From positions 1 to 33,909 of the IMG/VR virus record IMGVR_UViG_3300040801_001703: 33,909 bases of DNA, one strand, 5' to 3'. The stretch is from a virus. Within the stretch, counting starts at the first letter, position 1. The number at the start of each line of letters is the position of its first letter. This document shows positions 23,488-31,233 of the stretch, one piece after another. The position numbers and the translations under genes are program-made. Under the pieces are notes generated by a model. It made no database searches. It worked only from the letters and a program-made list of their open reading frames with translations, and was not told the origin of the DNA.

Positions 23488-26094
23488 ATGCCCGAGCTAC
23501 TCGACTGGGATCCGATCGCCGCCAACAACAACGGTGCGGCGCCCGACGGCTGGCCCGAGGGGATGGACTTCGACGAAGTGAACGACACCGGCCGCGAGGT
23601 GATGGCGGTCGTCGCCCGGTGGCTGGCCGACACGAATGGCTCTCTCACGTCGGCCGGCACCGCCAACGCGCAGACGCTCACGCCGAACGGCACCTATTCC
23701 GCGTACGCGCGCGGCATGCGTTTCAGCTTCCGGCCCGGCGCAGCGAACACGGGCGCCTGCACGCTGAACGTCGCTGGTCTCGGGGCGGCCGCGGTGCGCC
23801 TGCCGACCGGTGGCGCGCTGCCCGCCGGCGCGCTCGACCCGGACAGCATCGTCGAGGTGGTGCATGACGGCATCGACTGGGTGCTCGTGCAGGGTCTGGC
23901 GCGGGCGAACAGCATCTTCGATTCGGTCGGGATTGGCGAAACGTCGCCCGACGCGCTGCTGCACGTCTCGTCGACCAGCCAAGGCGTGGTCGCGGTCTTC
24001 GAGACCGACAACGGGGGCGCCGCTGCCGGGCCCGGCATCGAGCTGCGCCGAGCCAGCGGGACGCCGGCGGATCAAGACCAGATCGGATACCTGAACTTCA
24101 CCGGGACGAACGACGCCGCCGCGATCGAGGTGTTCGCAAGTATTCGGGGCGCCGCCGCTGACGTGACGGACGGCGCGGAGCGCGGCCAGCTTTCTATCCT
24201 GCTCGCCGACGGCGGACCGCCGCAGGCCATCTTCACGATGCTTCCGCGGACGTTCCTGATCGCCCGGGACTCGGACGACGCCTTCTCGGGCGGGATCCGC
24301 GCGATCGAAGGAACGGGCGACTACGAGTTGTTCAACGATGGCGGACTCACTTCGGGGGTGCGCGCGGAGAGCAGCTCCCTCGACCTCCGCACCAACGACG
24401 CTTCGCGCTTGTTCATCGGTTCCGCCGGCACCGTGGGCATCGGTACTCCCGAGCCGCAGGGGCGGCTGCACCTCACTACCAGCGGAGTTGCAACCGCGCC
24501 CCGCGCCGATGCCGATGAGCTGGTGGTCGAGGGCGGTGGTCAGGCCGGTGCCTCGATCATCGCGGGAGAGGCCAACACTGCGACGCTGTTCCTCGGCGAT
24601 ACGTCGGACGTGGATGCGTCCGTCATTCAGTACCGCCCCGCCGACAACGTGACTGCGATCGGCTGCAATGCTCCCGGCGACGCGCTGCAGCTCAAGGTGG
24701 CCGGCTTCACCACGGCGATGCACCTCACGGCGTCGGGCAGCGTCGGCATTGGCGTCACGGACCCCGCGTCGATCCTGCAGGTCGGCAGCGACGCCGGTGG
24801 CGAGTCCAACTACATCACCATCGGCAAGGGCTTCGACGTGGCATCCGGCATCCGCTGGAGCCGTGCCAACGTGATCGACGCGAGCATAGACGTCAGCGAA
24901 GGCGAGTCGATGCGGTTCCGTCTGGACGACGGCGACATCTTGACAGGGCAAGTCTTCAGCTGGGCAGCCGACAACTCCGAAATCATGCGTCTCGATGATC
25001 AGGGGCGCCTCGGACTCGGGCGGATCCCGGCGGTCAGCATCGACGTGGAGGACGACACCGACGCGCGCGTGCGGTTCGCGGTGGGCAGCACGACGGCGCA
25101 GCTGCAAGCGCTGGCGACGGAAGCTCGGCTCGTTGTGTCCGGTGCCACGGCCCCGATGGCGTTCTACGCCAACGGCTCGGAGTGGATGCGCCTGACGCAC
25201 GTCGGCCGGCTCGGCTTGGGGACGGCGGCGCCCGCGTCGAACCTGCACGTCGCGGAGGGTGGAGCCGACATTCTTCGCGCCACGACCACGGGCATAGGCA
25301 TCAAGACCGGGCCGGAGCCTTCGCGCGGCATCGTGCTTCAGGAGGAGCTCGCGGCGGGCTCGTGGATCCTGCAGCGCAGCTTCAGCAACACGCCATCCGC
25401 CGCCGGACACTTCGCCGTCGAGCGCGCACGCGGCACCGTGTCGGCTCCGCTGGTGTTGGCCGACGGAGACGACCTTCTCCGACTCCGAGGGCGCGGTTAC
25501 GACGGAGCCGACTACGAGGACGCGGCGTACATCGTGATGGCCGTGGACGGCGCTCCAGCGTCGTCCGGTGACACCACCGACATGCCGGGGCGAATCGAGT
25601 TCCACACGACCCCGGAAGGCTCGGACGCGCCGGTGGAGCGCGCGCGCATCACGTCGGACGGCAGGCTGCTAGTCGGGGCTATCACGGGATTGGCCAAGCT
25701 GCACGTCGCGGGCACTGACCAACAGCTGCTGTATCTGGTCGGCACGAGTCACGCCATCCGCATGGGCTCCACCGCCGACACCGCGTACGTCGAGGGCGTG
25801 GACGAGACTACCGGCACCGAAGAGTTGCGCCCGCTGCGGCTGCGCGGGTCGCCGCTTCGGCTTCTGGGCACTGGGTCGGCCGAGAGCGTAAGGATCGACG
25901 GGAACGGGCTGCTGGCGTTCTTCGGCGCGTCGCCCGTGGCGCAGCAGACGGCAAGCGGCGCCACCGGGCACGTCGCGGGCTCCGCTTCCGGCGTGACAGA
26001 GGACAGTACTTTCACCGGCGGCGTCGGCACCACCGCGTACACGATCGGCGACGTGGTGGCGGCGCTGAAGCAGCTCGGCCTGATCGCCAGCTAA
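23488..26094 (+). CDS. Tail fibre protein, 868 aa
   Basis: The N-terminal 130 residues (NDTGREVMAVVARWLADTNG, then GANTGACTLNVAGLG-like strands) resemble the base of phage fibre and appendage proteins. The body has at least six copies of a 'G(R/T/S)(V/L)GIG.xxPxxxLHV' unit, near residues 145, 315, 418, 507, 574 and 726, typical of beta-helical shafts. The end (FFGASPVAQQTASGATGHVA ... DVVAALKQLGLIAS) is a commonly reused fibre tip. GAGGA lies seven bases before the ATG. This is the last plus-strand gene of the late block and is a likely determinant of host recognition. Confidence 0.85.
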   Translation: MPELLDWDPIAANNNGAAPDGWPEGMDFDEVNDTGREVMAVVARWLADTNGSLTSAGTANAQTLTPNGTYSAYARGMRFSFRPGAANTGACTLNVAGLGAAAVRLPTGGALPAGALDPDSIVEVVHDGIDWVLVQGLARANSIFDSVGIGETSPDALLHVSSTSQGVVAVFETDNGGAAAGPGIELRRASGTPADQDQIGYLNFTGTNDAAAIEVFASIRGAAADVTDGAERGQLSILLADGGPPQAIFTMLPRTFLIARDSDDAFSGGIRAIEGTGDYELFNDGGLTSGVRAESSSLDLRTNDASRLFIGSAGTVGIGTPEPQGRLHLTTSGVATAPRADADELVVEGGGQAGASIIAGEANTATLFLGDTSDVDASVIQYRPADNVTAIGCNAPGDALQLKVAGFTTAMHLTASGSVGIGVTDPASILQVGSDAGGESNYITIGKGFDVASGIRWSRANVIDASIDVSEGESMRFRLDDGDILTGQVFSWAADNSEIMRLDDQGRLGLGRIPAVSIDVEDDTDARVRFAVGSTTAQLQALATEARLVVSGATAPMAFYANGSEWMRLTHVGRLGLGTAAPASNLHVAEGGADILRATTTGIGIKTGPEPSRGIVLQEELAAGSWILQRSFSNTPSAAGHFAVERARGTVSAPLVLADGDDLLRLRGRGYDGADYEDAAYIVMAVDGAPASSGDTTDMPGRIEFHTTPEGSDAPVERARITSDGRLLVGAITGLAKLHVAGTDQQLLYLVGTSHAIRMGSTADTAYVEGVDETTGTEELRPLRLRGSPLRLLGTGSAESVRIDGNGLLAFFGASPVAQQTASGATGHVAGSASGVTEDSTFTGGVGTTAYTIGDVVAALKQLGLIAS

Positions 26095-26101
26095 GGCGGG
26101 G

Positions 26102-26130
26102 GCGCGCCGAGCATCCAGAGCCCGGCGCGC
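26102..26130. terminator. Bidirectional hairpin between convergent blocks
   Basis: GCGCGCCG (26102-26109) pairs with CGGCGCGC (26123-26130) across a 13-base loop. It lies 7 bases after the fibre stop and 10 bases before the end of the facing minus-strand gene. No T-tract follows on either side, so it may separate the convergent transcripts only partly. Confidence 0.45.
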
Positions 26131-26140
26131 GCCCACCAGC

Positions 26141-26659
26141 TCAGACCGCCTCGCCGTTTCCCGAGTCGGCCATCCCCGTGCCCGGGAGGCTGGGCTGGCT
26201 CTCCGTCGGCTCCTCGGTCGCTTCCTTCCGCTCCGCGATGTCGACCCACACGGTTGAGTGCAGCAGTCCGCTCAGCTCTCCGATGCGCTCCTCGGAGACC
26301 CCGCTGACCTGAAGCCGGAAGGTGGTCTCCGCGACGCCGTGATGCTTCGGCGTCATCTTGAAGCTGTTCAGCTTCGCCGGGGCGCAGCGGATCATGTCCT
26401 CGTCGCGCCCCAGCACGTCCCGCAGGTCCGCGCGCACGTTCGAGTGCTCGTAGCTGGAGATCACCTTCGAGATCGACCCGCGCGGCGTCTGGTCGGTGTC
26501 GTCGAGCCACCAGTCGATCTCGGTGCAGAGGTACTTGCGGATCAGCTTCCGCGAAAGCGTCACCTCGAAGCCGAGATCCACGGCGAGCACTTCATCGTCG
26601 CCGTGCTTCTCGGTCCGTACGTTGATGGATTTCAGGGTGCATTCCATCCCCTTGGGCAT
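26141..26659 (-). CDS. Recombination-cluster hypothetical protein, 172 aa
   Basis: Last gene of the minus-strand early block, nine bases after the exonuclease stop, with GAGGAGGG just before its ATG. The first part is beta-like (ECTLKSINVRTEKHGDDEVL, AVDLGFEVTLSRKLIRKYL), the middle charged (RADLRDVLGRDEDMIRCAPA), and the end acidic and disordered, which is a general feature of ssDNA-binding proteins. Proteins with a 'xxxRTEKHGxExVxAxDLxxxxxV' start occur next to phage exonucleases, but I cannot name the family. A ssDNA-binding or exonuclease-partner role is a guess from context. Confidence 0.65.
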   Translation of the reverse strand: MPKGMECTLKSINVRTEKHGDDEVLAVDLGFEVTLSRKLIRKYLCTEIDWWLDDTDQTPRGSISKVISSYEHSNVRADLRDVLGRDEDMIRCAPAKLNSFKMTPKHHGVAETTFRLQVSGVSEERIGELSGLLHSTVWVDIAERKEATEEPTESQPSLPGTGMADSGNGEAV

Positions 26660-26668
26660 GGGCCCTCC

Positions 26669-27343
26669 TCACATTCTGATGGGGGTTTTCGGGAGCGTCG
26701 TCAGGTGCTCCCGGTACTCTTCGACCAGACGGTCGAAGGATTCGAGATCGGCCCAGAGAGCTCCGATGTAGTCCTCGTTCCGCTCCGCCTCGTAGACGAT
26801 GAGATCGGACCCGTACGAAGCGAGCGCCGGCGTGTAGTAGCAGAGGTGCCACCACTCACGGCCGCTGATCGCAAGGGACCCCTGCACCTGATCCCACTGA
26901 TCGCTGGGATCCATGTCGTAGAGCACTTTCCGAAGGCTCACGGGGCTGACGAAGCACTTGTATTCGCTTCCGCCGCGCGGGTCGATCAGACCATCGCCCG
27001 AGGCGCCGAAACGGCCGCAGGGCGTCGTGATGAACCCGGCGTGCCGGATCTCCTTCCTGATGCGGAAGGCGTGCCGCTCGCGCGCGTCAGGCTCCAGTTC
27101 ATGGCCTCGGCGCATCTGCCACGTCTCGAAGCCTTCGTCCATGGGCTCGCCGCTCAGGCGCTCCACGGCAAGCCTGAAGGCGTAGTCCTTCGCGGCGGAG
27201 CTGTAGTCGCCCTTGTTCGGGCCGCTCTTCAGCCGCTTCCTCACCTCGACGAACATCGAGGCAGTGACCTTTCCGCAGCGCAGCCGGTGCCACTCCGGCG
27301 ATCCCTGCTCGGTCTCGTAGATGACCGGATCACCCTCCAGCAT
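26669..27343 (-). CDS. Lambda/YqaJ-type 5'-3' exonuclease
   Basis: The 224-residue protein has the YqaJ viral recombinase pattern: GSPEWHRLRCGKVTAS (14-29), GHELEPDARERH (80-91, Glu84), ASGDGLIDPRGGSEYKC (114-130, with Asp117, Glu127 and Lys129 as the PD-(D/E)XK catalytic set) and DQWDQVQGSLAISGREWWHL (about 147-166, the conserved Q and W). It degrades the 5' strand of dsDNA ends so that the single-strand annealing protein encoded upstream can pair homologous strands. It overlaps the small gene before it by 14 bases. Length is normal for the family. Confidence 0.9.
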   Translation of the reverse strand: MLEGDPVIYETEQGSPEWHRLRCGKVTASMFVEVRKRLKSGPNKGDYSSAAKDYAFRLAVERLSGEPMDEGFETWQMRRGHELEPDARERHAFRIRKEIRHAGFITTPCGRFGASGDGLIDPRGGSEYKCFVSPVSLRKVLYDMDPSDQWDQVQGSLAISGREWWHLCYYTPALASYGSDLIVYEAERNEDYIGALWADLESFDRLVEEYREHLTTLPKTPIRM

Positions 27344-27503
27344 CGTCGCTCTCCCCCTCGTGGCGCTCGATGACGATCATGATCCCATCGGCCACCGCGT
27401 CGAGCGCGGCAGCCGACCTGCGGCAGTCCTCGGCCATCTGGCGAGCCCATGACGCCACGCCCTCCAGCTCCTGCCGGAGGGTCGGCTTCTCCTCGCTGCT
27501 CAC
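27330..27503 (-). CDS. Small helical hypothetical protein, 57 aa
   Basis: The GTG start at 27503 overlaps the ERF-type gene stop as GTGA and has GGAGG four bases upstream; the frame is open 51 bases further upstream, but that part would overlap the ERF gene. The protein is one amphipathic helix run (EELEG-type start, ASWARQMAEDCRRSAAALDA, VADGIMIVIERH). No family recognised. It lies between the annealing protein and exonuclease genes and may be an accessory factor of the recombination pair. Confidence 0.6.
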   Translation of the reverse strand: MSSEEKPTLRQELEGVASWARQMAEDCRRSAAALDAVADGIMIVIERHEGESDDAGG

Positions 27504-28330
27504 GATGCCTCCGAGTCGGCGGCGCCTTCGCGTTCCGAGAGCCAGTGATCGCACGCCTTGAATGCCGACGCGGGGATCTCCGCGAACGACTCGGGCGGGA
27601 CTCCCTGCTTCATGGTCCTCGCGACCAGCAGCAGGAAGCGCCCCTCAGGCACCCCGGCCGCCTCGCAACGGGCCTGCAGCGCCTGCGCCTGCTCCGGCGT
27701 CACCGTGCCCCCCTTCGGCTGCGCCGCAGCGGGCTCGGCCTTCTCGACGCCTTGCTGGCGGCCATCGTCGTCCTGATCGGATGCGGCCACGCCGGCGATC
27801 CCCATCAGGGTGTACCGCTGCAGGTAGGTGACGGTCGAGCCGACCGCCTGAATCGCGTTCTTCCCGCCGCTCTGGTCAGGCGACGCATGCAGCTCGGAGT
27901 GCTCGGAGTGCCCGTCCTCGTGAGACACGATGCAGCGGACGGTGATCTTCCCCTCGGTCTGCTCCTGCTCCCACCGGAACGACAGGCCTTCGGCACCCAT
28001 GCAGAAGCCGATGGTGTCCGCGACCTCGGACAGCGGGGAGTGCCAGTAGTCGACCACGTCACCGCTGCGCGTCGTGTAGTAGACGTGCCGGCTCTTCGCC
28101 ACCGGAGGGCACGCCGCCCGGAAACGGGACATCGCCGCGACCCATGCCTTGCGGGCCGCCTCGCGCTCCTGCTGTTGCGCCAGCTCGATCAGCTTGGCGA
28201 GGGTGTCCGGGTCCATCCCGCGGTCGATTGCCTTGGCAATCAGCATATGCGGGGTGACCTGCGCCGGGGCCGGCTGTCGACGTTCCGACGGCACGACGAT
28301 TTCGCCGCCGCTCTGCTTCTCTGCTTCCAT
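27500..28330 (-). CDS. erf: ERF-family single-strand annealing protein
   Basis: The 276-residue protein carries the ERF signature near residues 157-188: NAIQAVGSTVTYLQRYTLMG followed by IAGVAASDQDDDG, a strand-helix-strand element found in P22 Erf relatives. The preceding part has ARKAWVAAMSRFRAACPP and VDYWHSPLSEVADTI, also typical. ERF proteins bind ssDNA as rings and anneal complementary strands, here probably made by the exonuclease downstream. The C-terminal third is a separate helical region (TPEQAQALQARCEAAGVPEG) for protein contacts. GGAGAGGA precedes the ATG. A promoter with a palindrome overlapping its -10 lies about 40 bases upstream. Confidence 0.88.
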   Translation of the reverse strand: MEAEKQSGGEIVVPSERRQPAPAQVTPHMLIAKAIDRGMDPDTLAKLIELAQQQEREAARKAWVAAMSRFRAACPPVAKSRHVYYTTRSGDVVDYWHSPLSEVADTIGFCMGAEGLSFRWEQEQTEGKITVRCIVSHEDGHSEHSELHASPDQSGGKNAIQAVGSTVTYLQRYTLMGIAGVAASDQDDDGRQQGVEKAEPAAAQPKGGTVTPEQAQALQARCEAAGVPEGRFLLLVARTMKQGVPPESFAEIPASAFKACDHWLSEREGAADSEAS

Positions 28331-28365
28331 GGTCCTCTCCAGTAGGGTAGTCGGCAGGGGCGTGC

Positions 28366-28383
28366 ATTATTACACGCCCGTGT
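28366..28383 (-). promoter_or_regulatory. Early promoter with ACAC-N4-GTGT operator (site 1, before erf)
   Basis: On the minus strand ACAC-GGGC-GTGT (28383-28372) is followed at once by TAATAAT (28372-28366), a likely -10. A second inverted repeat, GGGCGTG/CACGCCC (28358-28364 and 28373-28379), surrounds the AT-rich box. No good -35 is present at 16-17 bases. Layout matches sites 2 and 3 upstream. Confidence 0.5.
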
Positions 28384-28393
28384 GCGGCGCGCG

Positions 28394-29305
28394 TCAGTAG
28401 TCGATCGAGAGCGCCGGCACCTTCTTCATGTCGATCGCATCTATCACCCGGGCCGACTGCGCCAAGCTCAACCCCGCGTGCGCCCGGAGCTGGGTCGAGA
28501 TCTCCGTCCGCACCTCTTCGCGGCGCGCCCGGTCGGCCGCCCTCCTTTCGGACTCCTTCTCCTTCCGGCTTTTCAGCTCTTCCTCGCGGCGCTCCTTCTC
28601 GGCGAGAAGCTCGGCGGCCCGCCTCTCGGCACGCTTCTCCGCCTCGGCGGCCTCGGCTTCGCGCCGGGCCCGGGCCTCGCGCTCCGCCTTCTCCCGGCGG
28701 AGCTCTTCCAGCTCGCGCTCCTGAGCCTCCGCCTCCTCCGCCTCGCGGATCCACCTTTCGAGCATCTCGATCGCTCGGATCTGCACGCTCGTGGCTTCGT
28801 TCGCGCGTTCGTGGAACGACTTCGGCGTCACCACCACATTCCGAACCTGCAGCAGCCGGCTGCGGAGATCGGCGGACGGCACGCGGGATCCGTCGGGGTT
28901 TCGATCGCTCTGGCTGGCGGCGCGCATGCCGGCGATCAGCGCTTCGATCTGCTGCTCGCGCTCGGTGCGGATCCGCTCCGCCTCGCGCACGGGCGCCATG
29001 ACGGCATCGATGGTCTGATCGATTTCGCCGACGAGGGCCTTGCCCGCCTCGTTCACCGCGGAGATCCGCGCGCGCATCTCCTCGGTCGCGCTCTTCCGGG
29101 TCCGCTCGATGTCGGCCTTCACGGTGCGGCACTGAGCCACCCAGCTGCGGAGCGGCTTCTCGCCGGCTTCTGGTGCCTCTTCGTACTTCGCGAGCACGGA
29201 GTGCTTCTCCGCGCGGATCCGGCCCACCTCGTTGTGGTACGCCAAGAAGATAGCCTCAGCCTCTGCCGGGGTCTCGTTCGTCGCGCTCTCTGCTGCGTTG
29301 GACAT
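28394..29305 (-). CDS. Coiled-coil protein, DUF1351-like, 303 aa
   Basis: The ATG at 29305 (TGATG overlap with the previous stop, GGAG/AGGA upstream) starts a 303-residue protein. Residues about 15-110 (IFLAYHNEVGRIRAEKHSVL, RTVKADIERTRKSATEEMRA, DQTIDAVMAPVREAERIRTE) resemble DUF1351-type phage proteins found beside ssDNA-annealing proteins. Residues about 170-265 are a highly charged single helix (Glu/Arg/Ala). The end, QSARVIDAIDMKKVPALSID, is also common in these. It probably serves replication or recombination, but the role is unknown. The frame is open further upstream without a credible start. Confidence 0.72.
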   Translation of the reverse strand: MSNAAESATNETPAEAEAIFLAYHNEVGRIRAEKHSVLAKYEEAPEAGEKPLRSWVAQCRTVKADIERTRKSATEEMRARISAVNEAGKALVGEIDQTIDAVMAPVREAERIRTEREQQIEALIAGMRAASQSDRNPDGSRVPSADLRSRLLQVRNVVVTPKSFHERANEATSVQIRAIEMLERWIREAEEAEAQERELEELRREKAEREARARREAEAAEAEKRAERRAAELLAEKERREEELKSRKEKESERRAADRARREEVRTEISTQLRAHAGLSLAQSARVIDAIDMKKVPALSIDY

Positions 29306-29670
29306 CAGTCCTCTCCTCGCTTCCAGACTGCAATGGGTCGACCGTGCGCTTCGGGGCGGCTGGTCGGTTCGTACCGATCGCGGACAAGACCCTCGTCGCG
29401 GATCAGCTTGTTCATGACGGCCCCGAGCACGCGGGGCTCCTCGCCGTCGAAGATGGGCAGGGACCGGCGGATGTCTTCGCTCGTCAGCTCGCCGCACGCA
29501 TCGAGAATCATGCGGCCCACTTCGACGCCGCGGCTGACGTAACTCGTCTTGCCGCGCGAGACGCGCTCCAGAGCCTCGTCTCGCGCCGCCAGACCCTTGC
29601 GACGCCCCTCGGCCTTCGGCGGGTCCTGCGGATCCATGGGGCCGCCTGCGAACAGGTCTCCGGTTCTCAT
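29305..29670 (-). CDS. Winged-helix-like hypothetical protein, 121 aa
   Basis: The start ATG at 29670 overlaps the preceding stop (ATGA); an ATG at 29685 would add five residues. Residues about 55-120 read as a winged helix: GRMILDACGELTSEDIRRSL, PRVLGAVMNKLIRDEGLV, and a wing with RPIAVWKRGE. The pattern 'xxLGAVxxxLxRxGxI....HGRxxxVW' is common among phage early proteins next to recombination genes; its binding partner is unknown. The first 45 residues are basic and disordered. Confidence 0.65.
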   Translation of the reverse strand: MRTGDLFAGGPMDPQDPPKAEGRRKGLAARDEALERVSRGKTSYVSRGVEVGRMILDACGELTSEDIRRSLPIFDGEEPRVLGAVMNKLIRDEGLVRDRYEPTSRPEAHGRPIAVWKRGED

Positions 29671-29879
29671 CGCTTCACCGCCCATGCCGCAACGCCCAGA
29701 GCCACCACGACTGCGAGCCAGTACAGCGTCGCGGCGATCGGCAGGCTGCTGCTCAGCAGCGCACCGAGGACCGCCCCGACCACTGCGCCGGCCGTGAAAT
29801 ACGCCAAGAGGCGCGGGGTGTCCGGGCCCGCGTCATGCCTGCGGCGCCCCCTTGATTGCCGTCTCTGTCGATCACCCAT
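29667..29879 (-). CDS. Small two-TM membrane protein, 70 aa
   Basis: A short Arg-rich N-terminus (GDRQRRQSRGRRRHDAG) is followed by two hydrophobic helices, LLAYFTAGAVVGAVLGALL (about 24-42) and TLYWLAVVVALGVAAWAV (about 51-68). The ATG at 29879 overlaps the previous gene by eight bases, and AGGAGGG is eight bases upstream. The topology allows a holin or membrane-stress protein; placement in the early block fits exclusion or host take-over better than lysis. No family recognised. Confidence 0.65.
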   Translation of the reverse strand: MGDRQRRQSRGRRRHDAGPDTPRLLAYFTAGAVVGAVLGALLSSSLPIAATLYWLAVVVALGVAAWAVKR

Positions 29880-30279
29880 GGATTCCGCCCTCCTCCGGCG
29901 CGGTGGTGCAGCTGTGCGGGTGCAGGTAGCGCCCCAGTTCGTAGTGCGTCCACCCACGGAGCGCCTGCGTCCGGTAGACGGTCCGGTTGCACTCCGGGCA
30001 CGCCACCGGCTCGGCCTGCCCTCGCGCGATGCGGAGCGCCATGTCTCGGAGGGTGCGCGCCCGGTCCCGGTCGGCGGTCTCGGCGGCGCCGCTGTCGGCG
30101 TACCCGGCCAGCTCCTCGATGCGCGCCGCGTCCTTGAGCATTGCTAGAGCGCGGTCGTTGCCGCGAGACATCTCCTCCAGAGAGGGCCTGCGCGGAGCCG
30201 CGTCAGCGCCGGATCGGTGCCGGGCGGCGTAGATGGCGACGAGTCTCTCGTGACGCTGTCTGGATGCTTCGTTGCTCAT
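29872..30279 (-). CDS. Hypothetical protein with zinc-finger-like C-terminus, 135 aa
   Basis: The start overlaps the previous stop (ATGA) and GGGAG is seven bases upstream. The first 90 residues are helical and charged (ASRQRHERLVAIYAARHRSG, RALAMLKDAARIEELAG). The end holds a likely zinc site: CPECNRTVYRTQALRGWTHY, then ELGRYLHPHSC, giving two Cys, two His (HPH) and a final Cys. Function unknown; the metal site suggests nucleic-acid or protein binding. Confidence 0.65.
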   Translation of the reverse strand: MSNEASRQRHERLVAIYAARHRSGADAAPRRPSLEEMSRGNDRALAMLKDAARIEELAGYADSGAAETADRDRARTLRDMALRIARGQAEPVACPECNRTVYRTQALRGWTHYELGRYLHPHSCTTAPEEGGIHG

Positions 30280-30530
30280 GCCGGGGCTCCCATGTCGATC
30301 TCAGTGATGCGGAACGGGGCCCCGTCCTGCTCCTCGCAGAGCGTGACTTCGTCGGGGCCTGTGATCAGCCAGACGTGCAGCAGTTCGGAGCGGGTGCAGT
30401 AGTGGGCGGCGTCGATGCGGCCCTTCACGGTGCCGGACGGGGAGTCGATGCGGACGCAGGCGTCATCGGCGGCCATGCGGTTCAGGATGCGGGCGATGCC
30501 GCTGCGGGACGTGCTCGTAAGATCGATCAT
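30276..30530 (-). CDS. Hypothetical protein, first gene of an early transcript, 84 aa
   Basis: The ATG follows an ideal GGAGGA site and is the first start after a promoter, an operator and a 5' hairpin. The protein starts MIDLTSTSRSGIARILNRMA and continues with beta-like segments (VRIDSPSGTVKGRIDA, LHVWLITGPDEVTLCEEQDG). No family recognised. Its stop overlaps the next start as ATGA, so it leads the gene chain at 30276-29305. Confidence 0.65.
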   Translation of the reverse strand: MIDLTSTSRSGIARILNRMAADDACVRIDSPSGTVKGRIDAAHYCTRSELLHVWLITGPDEVTLCEEQDGAPFRITEIDMGAPA

Positions 30531-30543
30531 GGCAGTTTCCTCC

Positions 30544-30569
30544 GGGTGCCGGCGTCATTGCCGGCACCC
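30544..30569 (-). promoter_or_regulatory. 5' leader hairpin before the gene at 30530
   Basis: GGGTGCCGGC and GCCGGCACCC form a perfect 10-bp stem with a six-base loop. On the minus strand it lies just after the -10 of site 2, so the stem starts close to the expected 5' end of the mRNA, and the GGAGGA ribosome site follows directly. It may protect the 5' end or affect translation. Confidence 0.6.
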
Positions 30570-30572
30570 ACA

Positions 30573-30600
30573 ATCATACACGAGAGTGTACCCGACGCAA
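30573..30600 (-). promoter_or_regulatory. Early promoter with ACAC-N4-GTGT operator (site 2)
   Basis: On the minus strand: TTGCGT (30600-30595) as -35, 16-base spacer, TATGAT (30578-30573) as -10. The palindrome ACAC-TCTC-GTGT (30589-30578), flanked by T and A for a 14-base dyad, fills the spacer and touches the -10. The ACTTGCG text at the -35 is shared with site 3. Confidence 0.6.
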
Positions 30601-30607
30601 GTTGTTC

Positions 30608-31162
30608 TCAGGCAACCTTGAACGCGGTGCTGCAGACCTCAGGGATCAGCTGCGCCCCGCCCTCGATCGCCACGTTCATCAGCGTCTCGTGGCTCCACTG
30701 GACGCCAAGGTCGTGGAGGACCATGACCCCGCGCTGCAGCGACAGCCCTCCGTAGCGGTGGTAGAGCCCGAGCATCACTGAGACGAAATAGGCGTCGTGC
30801 CGGTGCTTATTCCCCGCAATCTGGTGAGCCAGCTCGTGGAGCAGCGTCTTCGTATTCGACTGCCACTTCGAAATCGTGATCGTGCCGTTGTGGTACGAGG
30901 AGCTACGGAAGGCGTCGGATCGGGCCGCCTTGATCAGCGGCGAGGGTGCCAAGGCGTAGAGGCGGTAGTCCGACCAGATCCGACCAGCCAACCGCTGCAT
31001 GCTATCGATGGTTTCGGCAGTACTCAGAGGCAGGCGCATGTGCTGCTCCGCGTCGTAGCACCTCTGGCGCTGCTCATCCACGCTCGGCGCGACCGTGGGG
31101 GCGAGCAGCATCGGGCGCTTCGCGCAAAGGGTCTGCGAGATCTTGATCCAGCTGTTCTTCAT
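30608..31162 (-). CDS. HELAH metallopeptidase-like protein, 184 aa
   Basis: The zinc-binding motif HELAH (109-113) is preceded by a strand and Lys/Thr-rich turn (ISKWQSNTKTLL) and followed by HRHDAYFVSVMLGLYHRYGG with a possible third ligand at His120 or His122. This layout fits the SprT/WLM-like or ArdC-associated peptidase group. Residues 51-100 are a helical region with a DYRLYALAPSP segment. Phage HExxH proteins can target host factors or other phage proteins; the substrate is unknown. The ATG at 31162 has GGAG eight bases upstream, and a promoter with a perfect TATAAT lies just upstream. The open frame extends to about 31831, but this part has no start with a ribosome site and overlaps the next gene. 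Confidence 0.68.
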   Translation of the reverse strand: MKNSWIKISQTLCAKRPMLLAPTVAPSVDEQRQRCYDAEQHMRLPLSTAETIDSMQRLAGRIWSDYRLYALAPSPLIKAARSDAFRSSSYHNGTITISKWQSNTKTLLHELAHQIAGNKHRHDAYFVSVMLGLYHRYGGLSLQRGVMVLHDLGVQWSHETLMNVAIEGGAQLIPEVCSTAFKVA

Positions 31163-31178
31163 AGCGGTGACTCCATCA

Positions 31179-31200
31179 GGGCCGGCGGAAGTGCCGACCC
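31179..31200 (-). promoter_or_regulatory. 5' leader hairpin before the HELAH gene
   Basis: GGGTCGGC and GCCGGCCC (minus strand) form an eight-base-pair stem with one G-U and a six-base loop. The stem begins six bases after the -10 box of site 3, at the expected transcript start, and a GGAG ribosome site follows after four bases. Same layout as at 30544-30569. Confidence 0.5.
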
Positions 31201-31205
31201 CTTCA

Positions 31206-31233
31206 ATTATACACAAACGTGTTCGTCGCGCAA
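31206..31233 (-). promoter_or_regulatory. Early promoter with ACAC-N4-GTGT operator (site 3)
   Basis: On the minus strand: TTGCGC (31233-31228), 16-base spacer, then a perfect TATAAT (31211-31206). ACAC-GTTT-GTGT (31222-31211) occupies the spacer next to the -10. The TAA stop of the nuclease-like gene overlaps the -10, so the promoter is inside the end of that gene. Confidence 0.65.
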
